Translations under genes and position numbers: made by a program
Assembly (NCBI GenBank): GCA_902597695.1
Contig: CACJYH010000027.1
Location: forward strand, 1-7,157
Origin: an uncultured Pelagibacteraceae bacterium
GTDB taxonomy: Bacteria; Pseudomonadota; Alphaproteobacteria; Pelagibacterales; Pelagibacteraceae
Length of the DNA: 7,157 nt
Direction of reading: 5' to 3'
Shown here: piece by piece, positions 6,554 to 7,157 of the stretch
Numbering within the stretch: position 1 is the stretch's first letter
Layout: each line of letters starts with the position of its first letter
The notes under the pieces: model-generated
The model's database searches: none
The model's input: the letters and a program-made list of their open reading frames with translations, nothing else
Told to the model about the DNA's origin: nothing

Positions 6554-7157
6554 ATGGATGAAGATATAGCAATCATTAATAGCAATACAAGAAATCAGAG
6601 AATAAAAGATTTTTTTACAAAAAATAAAAAACTACTCATATCTTGTTTAATCTTTTTGATATTAATACTGCTCGGTTTTTATTCATATCAAATCTATCAA
6701 GATAAAAATAAAATTAAAATTTCAGATAAATATAATAGTTCAATTATTAAACATCAGAATGGAGATAACTCTGGGATAGTATCAGCGATGCAAGAGATAG
6801 TGGAAAATAAGGATCCAACTTATTCTCCACTGGCTTTATATTACTTAATAGATAATCAGCTAGTGAGTGATAAAAATAAAATTAATAACTTGTTTGATAT
6901 ATTGATTAACAAAACTTCATTAGATAGTGAAATAAAGTATCTTATTATTTACAAAAAAGCTCTTTATAATGCCGATACAATCAATGAAGGTCAAATTTTA
7001 GAAATTTTAAATCCAATAATTAATTCAAAAAGTGTTTGGAAGTCTCATGCTTTATATTTGATAGCAGAATATTTTTACTCTAAGGGTGAAAAGCAGAAAT
7101 CCAAAGAATTTTTCAATCAAATAATTACTTTAGAAAACGCTAATTTGGATATACTCA
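6554..7157 (+). CDS. Membrane-anchored YfgM-like (TPR-type) protein, N-terminal part
   Basis: An open frame of 201 codons runs from ATG 6554 off the window end. It starts MDEDIAIINSNTRNQRIKDF, then a positively charged KNKK at 23-26 and one hydrophobic segment at about 27-48 (LLISCLIFLILILLGFYSYQIY), followed by a charged helical region. This is a signal-anchor layout with the bulk in the periplasm. The rest shows helical, repeat-like pairs such as YSPLALYYLIDNQLV, SEIKYLIIYKKALYNAD and SHALYLIAEYFYSKGEKQKS, resembling the short TPR-like repeats of the YfgM/TPR_21 family. YfgM in E. coli contacts the SecYEG translocon and periplasmic chaperones, and its gene lies next to bamB and der; that role is family knowledge, not shown here. 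The start is two bases after the acnA stop, without a Shine-Dalgarno. Family assignment rests on architecture and is moderate; another anchored TPR protein remains possible. Confidence 0.7.
   Translation, partial: MDEDIAIINSNTRNQRIKDFFTKNKKLLISCLIFLILILLGFYSYQIYQDKNKIKISDKYNSSIIKHQNGDNSGIVSAMQEIVENKDPTYSPLALYYLIDNQLVSDKNKINNLFDILINKTSLDSEIKYLIIYKKALYNADTINEGQILEILNPIINSKSVWKSHALYLIAEYFYSKGEKQKSKEFFNQIITLENANLDIL

Noticed and set aside
1..7157. Mobile element, CRISPR array, tRNA/rRNA gene, riboswitch or novel defence system
   Set aside because: No inverted or direct repeats, transposase or integrase motifs, spaced repeats or RNA-gene signatures were seen; nearly all bases are covered by recognisable housekeeping or metabolic genes.

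Overview
The window looks like ordinary chromosome from a streamlined, AT-rich alphaproteobacterium, most likely SAR11 (Pelagibacterales). The grounds are strong A/T bias with many A8-A9 runs inside genes, spacers of 2-29 bases, overlapping convergent stops, near-absence of Shine-Dalgarno sites, and an alphaproteobacterial-type gene set. This lineage call is inference from composition and gene content.

Left part, plus strand (1-1726): the last 89 complete codons of an agmatinase-type ureohydrolase, then, 20 bases on, a complete NAD-type aldehyde dehydrogenase with the only clear ribosome binding site in the window. The pair may act on guanidino or polyamine compounds. Middle, minus strand (1723-2914): an acetylornithine deacetylase-like M20 peptidase whose stop codon overlaps the dehydrogenase stop by four bases. 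As given, the gene is broken by a one-base frame change at a run of eight A (coding strand). All catalytic residues survive downstream, so it is a recent mutation, a slippage-rescued gene or a sequence error.

Right part, plus strand (2944-7157): four genes packed with gaps of 2, 3 and 2 bases: a CsaA-type tRNA-binding/chaperone protein, a LysE/RhtB amino-acid exporter, aconitase AcnA, and a membrane-anchored YfgM-like protein that runs off the window end. This is very probably one operon, starting from a 29-base divergent region shared with the deacetylase gene.

The genes are housekeeping or central metabolism: nitrogen and amino-acid turnover on the left, TCA-cycle aconitase and envelope or protein-handling functions on the right. 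I found no mobile element, CRISPR array, RNA gene or recognisable new system. The frame-broken deacetylase and the divergent spacer most deserve a second look. No stretch longer than 29 bases lacks a coding region.
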